From the NCBI GenBank assembly GCA_044233745.1, contig JBIIJN010000002.1, positions 1 through 64,000 of the forward strand: DNA of 64,000 bases, read 5' to 3'. The translations under genes and the position numbers were made by a program. Positions 61,906 through 64,000 of this stretch are shown here, piece by piece. The notes beneath the pieces were generated by a model, which made no database searches, had not been told where the DNA came from, and saw nothing but the letters and a program-made list of their open reading frames with translations. The number at the start of each line of letters is the position of its first letter. The first letter of the stretch is position 1. The stretch comes from UBA6165 sp044233745. GTDB taxonomy: Bacteria; Bacteroidota; Bacteroidia; Flavobacteriales_D; Crocinitomicaceae.

Positions 61906-62727
61906 TCAGGTTCTTGATACCGATAGCTGTTCCACAATTGCGCGCACTTCCACCGCTTCTTTAACATCATGAACCCGTAAAATATTGGCGCCTTTCAACA
62001 ACGCGATGGTGTTCAGTGCTGTTGTGCCGTTCAAAGCCGCATCTGCATCTGTGTTTAAAAGCTTATAAATCATTGATTTTCTGCTGATACCAACCAAAAT
62101 AGGGGAGTTCATTTTTATAAAAAAGTCTAGGTTCTGCATCAAATGATAATTCTGCTCCAGCGTTTTGCTAAAACCAAAGCCTGGGTCGATGATTATGTTT
62201 TTCAAGCCCAGACCAACAAGCTCCTGTTTTTTGTTGAATAATTCTGTGTAAACATCTTGCGCCACGTTTTGATAATCGGTGTTTTGCATCATGTTTTCGG
62301 GTGTGCCGCGCATATGCATCAGGATGTAGGGCAAATTTTCGTTAGCACAAAAACGCAACAAATCTTCATTGGCGCCATGAGAAATATCATTGATGATGTC
62401 TGCACCAAATTCGTATGCTTCTTGGGCAATTTCATGTCGGAAGGTATCGATGCTCAAAACGGCACTCGGAAACTCTTTTTTTATCTGTTGAATTGCTGGA
62501 ATCACACGACTTCTTTCTTCTGCTAAATCAACAAAATCTGAGCCAGGTCGGGTAGAAACGCCACCAACATCTATCCAATCAGCGCCTGCGCGTAGTGCTT
62601 TTTCAACTTTTTTCAGGAGATCAACATCTGTGGTGCTTCTGCTGCCTGCATAAAAAGAATCGGGCGTGGTATTGATTACGGCCATAATTTTGGCGCGTTG
62701 AAAAGAGAAAAGTTGTGGAAAATTCAT
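61906..62727 (-). CDS. folP: Dihydropteroate synthase
   Basis: The 273-residue enzyme joins p-aminobenzoate to dihydropterin pyrophosphate in folate synthesis. It has MAVINTTPDSFYAGSRS, ADWIDVGGVSTRPGSDF, LSIDTFRHEIAQEAYEFGADIINDIS, ILMHMRGTPENM, IIDPGFGFSKT and VGISRKSMIY (sulfonamide-binding region). The start at 62727 (MNFPQLFSF) is preferred; an upstream ATG at 62802 would overlap the divergent gene. Confidence 0.96.
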   Translation of the reverse strand: MNFPQLFSFQRAKIMAVINTTPDSFYAGSRSTTDVDLLKKVEKALRAGADWIDVGGVSTRPGSDFVDLAEERSRVIPAIQQIKKEFPSAVLSIDTFRHEIAQEAYEFGADIINDISHGANEDLLRFCANENLPYILMHMRGTPENMMQNTDYQNVAQDVYTELFNKKQELVGLGLKNIIIDPGFGFSKTLEQNYHLMQNLDFFIKMNSPILVGISRKSMIYKLLNTDADAALNGTTALNTIALLKGANILRVHDVKEAVEVRAIVEQLSVSRT

Positions 62728-62784
62728 AGTTCTTGAACTCAATTTTATTATTAATTTGGCACCCTTAAACGCAGCAACAATATT

Positions 62785-63342
62785 TTGGAAACCGACATAC
62801 AATACGCGAAAGTAATAGAAAAATCCCGACAGTTGTTTGAGAAGAAAACAGCTGACTACGGCACGGCATGGCGCATACTCAGGCCCAGTTCATTAACCGA
62901 TCAAATCTTTATCAAGGCGCAACGCATCCGAACGATACAAGAAACGGGCGTGTCTAAGGTTGATGAAACTTTAGAAGAGGGTTTTGTGGCTATTGTGAAC
63001 TACTGCATCATGGCGCTCATTCAACTGGAATTGCCCTTGGAAGCAGGTGCGGATACCGAAAAATTAAACCAAATGCCTGTGGCGCAAGTGATGGCGCTCT
63101 ATGATAAATACGCCCAAGAAAGTGCCGATTTGATGCTGCGGAAAAACCACGACTACGGAGAAGCTTGGCGTTCTATGCGCGTTTCGTCTATCACGGATTT
63201 GATTTTAATGAAGATACTCAGAACCAAGCAGATAGAAAACAACGCAGGACAAACACAAGTTTCTGAAGGCATCGACGCCAATTACTATGATATGTTGAAC
63301 TACGCCGTTTTTGCCTTAATTTTACTCGGTTTTGATGCCTAA
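62785..63342 (+). CDS. DUF1599 protein with duplicated domain
   Basis: The 185-residue protein contains two copies of the same module. The first (about 10-90) has FEKKTADYGTAWRILRPSSLTDQIFIKAQRI, the second (about 110-185) LRKNHDYGEAWRSMRVSSITDLILMKILR. The paired DYGxAWRxxRxSS(I/L)TD(Q/L) signature marks DUF1599, a family linked to nucleotide modification by sequence analogy only. The start is TTG at 62785. The gene order folP, DUF1599, DoxX-like is recurrent in Bacteroidota. Confidence 0.88.
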   Translation: METDIQYAKVIEKSRQLFEKKTADYGTAWRILRPSSLTDQIFIKAQRIRTIQETGVSKVDETLEEGFVAIVNYCIMALIQLELPLEAGADTEKLNQMPVAQVMALYDKYAQESADLMLRKNHDYGEAWRSMRVSSITDLILMKILRTKQIENNAGQTQVSEGIDANYYDMLNYAVFALILLGFDA

Positions 63343-63345
63343 CAC

Positions 63346-64000
63346 ATGAAAGGAAACACCGCAAAATCGAAGAAATTACTTTTTGAAGGCCGTTCAACTT
63401 TGCTCAATGTTTTGTTGATCGTCTTGAACGTGATGGGCATATGCCTATTGCTCAACGCCTGGTTCATTGATGCTTCATCGGGAATAACGCTTAAGCTCAT
63501 TGGTGGGGCAATCTTTGCGCTATCACTGGTGTTTCTTGCCATTTTGAAGGGCTTTTATATGTATGCCTATTTTGCACGTTTGGCGATGGCCGTTGTGCTG
63601 CTCATTTCGGGTTTTGGAAAATTAAACGACCCCATTGGGTTTGCTCAAGTTTTGGAACAGTACTTTCAAGATGGAGCACTTTCTCTGAAGATGGGGCAAA
63701 GCTTTGGTTGGAACAATTTCTCATTAGAACCCTATGTTTCTTGGACTTTGAAAATCTCCATTGCACTAGCGTTTATAGAAATCTTATTGGCACTCATGCT
63801 GCTTTATCACATGCTCTACAAATTGGCAGCTTTTCTTTTGTTGCCGCTCGTAGTCGTTTTTTCTTATGTATCGTTTTACACATCAACTTGCGATGAACAA
63901 CAAACTTATGTGAAGCAGTTTTCAATTCAAGAAAATGAGGAAAATGCACCTAAATTACTTGCTCGAAGTGAGACGGATACCACACTCACTTTCAAAGGAA
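63346..64000 (+). CDS. DoxX-like membrane protein (3' truncated by the window)
   Basis: The reading frame from the ATG at 63346 is open to the window edge (218 residues). It has four or five membrane spans, with YAYFARLAMAVVLLISGFGKLNDPIGFAQVLEQYF as the DoxX core, and a soluble tail after STCDEQQ. DoxX-like proteins take part in redox or quinone functions; the role here is unknown. The start is 3 bases after the DUF1599 gene, in one operon. Confidence 0.85.
   Translation, partial: MKGNTAKSKKLLFEGRSTLLNVLLIVLNVMGICLLLNAWFIDASSGITLKLIGGAIFALSLVFLAILKGFYMYAYFARLAMAVVLLISGFGKLNDPIGFAQVLEQYFQDGALSLKMGQSFGWNNFSLEPYVSWTLKISIALAFIEILLALMLLYHMLYKLAAFLLLPLVVVFSYVSFYTSTCDEQQTYVKQFSIQENEENAPKLLARSETDTTLTFKG

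Overview
The window looks like chromosomal DNA of a Bacteroidota member, most likely of the Flavobacteriales. The evidence is that many genes are preceded by the Bacteroidota promoter form TTG-N17..23-TAnnTTTG, that rpmB-rpmG-DUF4295 is followed by ftsY, and that BshA, ORF6N, DUF1599, DUF4836, DUF2309/DabA and a PorP/SprF remnant are all present. Composition is AT-rich and coding is dense, with a few repeat-rich gaps.

Layout. 1-2680: the 3' end of an unidentified gene, two minus-strand lipoproteins (one small and His-rich) and malate dehydrogenase, with a perfect palindrome between divergent promoters. 2900-7811 (minus): an apparent operon of a small membrane protein, mutL, two rhomboid proteases and an EEP-family hydrolase. 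8057-17880 (plus): a GH3/beta-lactamase fusion enzyme, bshA, a DUF4836 lipoprotein, a DUF819 membrane protein, a lipoprotein, a PD-(D/E)XK-like protein and a TauE/SafE permease. 17944-25717: small unknowns and a giant alpha-2-macroglobulin-like protein with a CAEQ thioester motif. 25718-26773: a repeat-rich gap with a PorP/SprF remnant and a tRNA-Lys gene whose leader holds three 90-92 bp tandem repeats. 26773-34706: shikimate kinase, two serine peptidases (S9, S10), a LolC/E-type permease and a NamZ-type muramidase. 34683-34961: nested inverted repeats. 35100-38842: rpmB, rpmG, DUF4295, ftsY, a GNAT protein and rimO.

38843-45945 contains a decayed Fic-type 3' end, two dyad repeats and a likely inorganic-carbon uptake operon (small secreted protein, dabA, dabB, SulP transporter). 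46065-55534 contains era-der, a GH3-family adenylating enzyme, menF-menD, a CoA transferase and a GNAT protein. 55545-61425 (minus) contains a short DnaE with a degenerate PHP domain and dinB, separated by two mosaic ORF6N genes and a four-helix-bundle protein, each bounded by the same short repeat. 61592-64000 contains a heavy-metal-associated protein, folP, a duplicated DUF1599 protein and a truncated DoxX-like protein.

Functional themes are cell-wall turnover (GH3/esterase, NamZ, A2M), genome maintenance and mutagenesis (MutL, short DnaE, DinB), envelope proteolysis (rhomboids, S9, S10), menaquinone and folate synthesis, and translation (L28, L33, RimO, Era, Der). The parts most worth a second look are the tRNA-Lys leader repeat array, the repeat-bounded cassettes between dnaE and dinB, the nested inverted repeats after namZ, the palindromes at 1619-1633 and 61455-61471, and the secreted-protein/dabAB/SulP operon. 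None of these was checked against a database.
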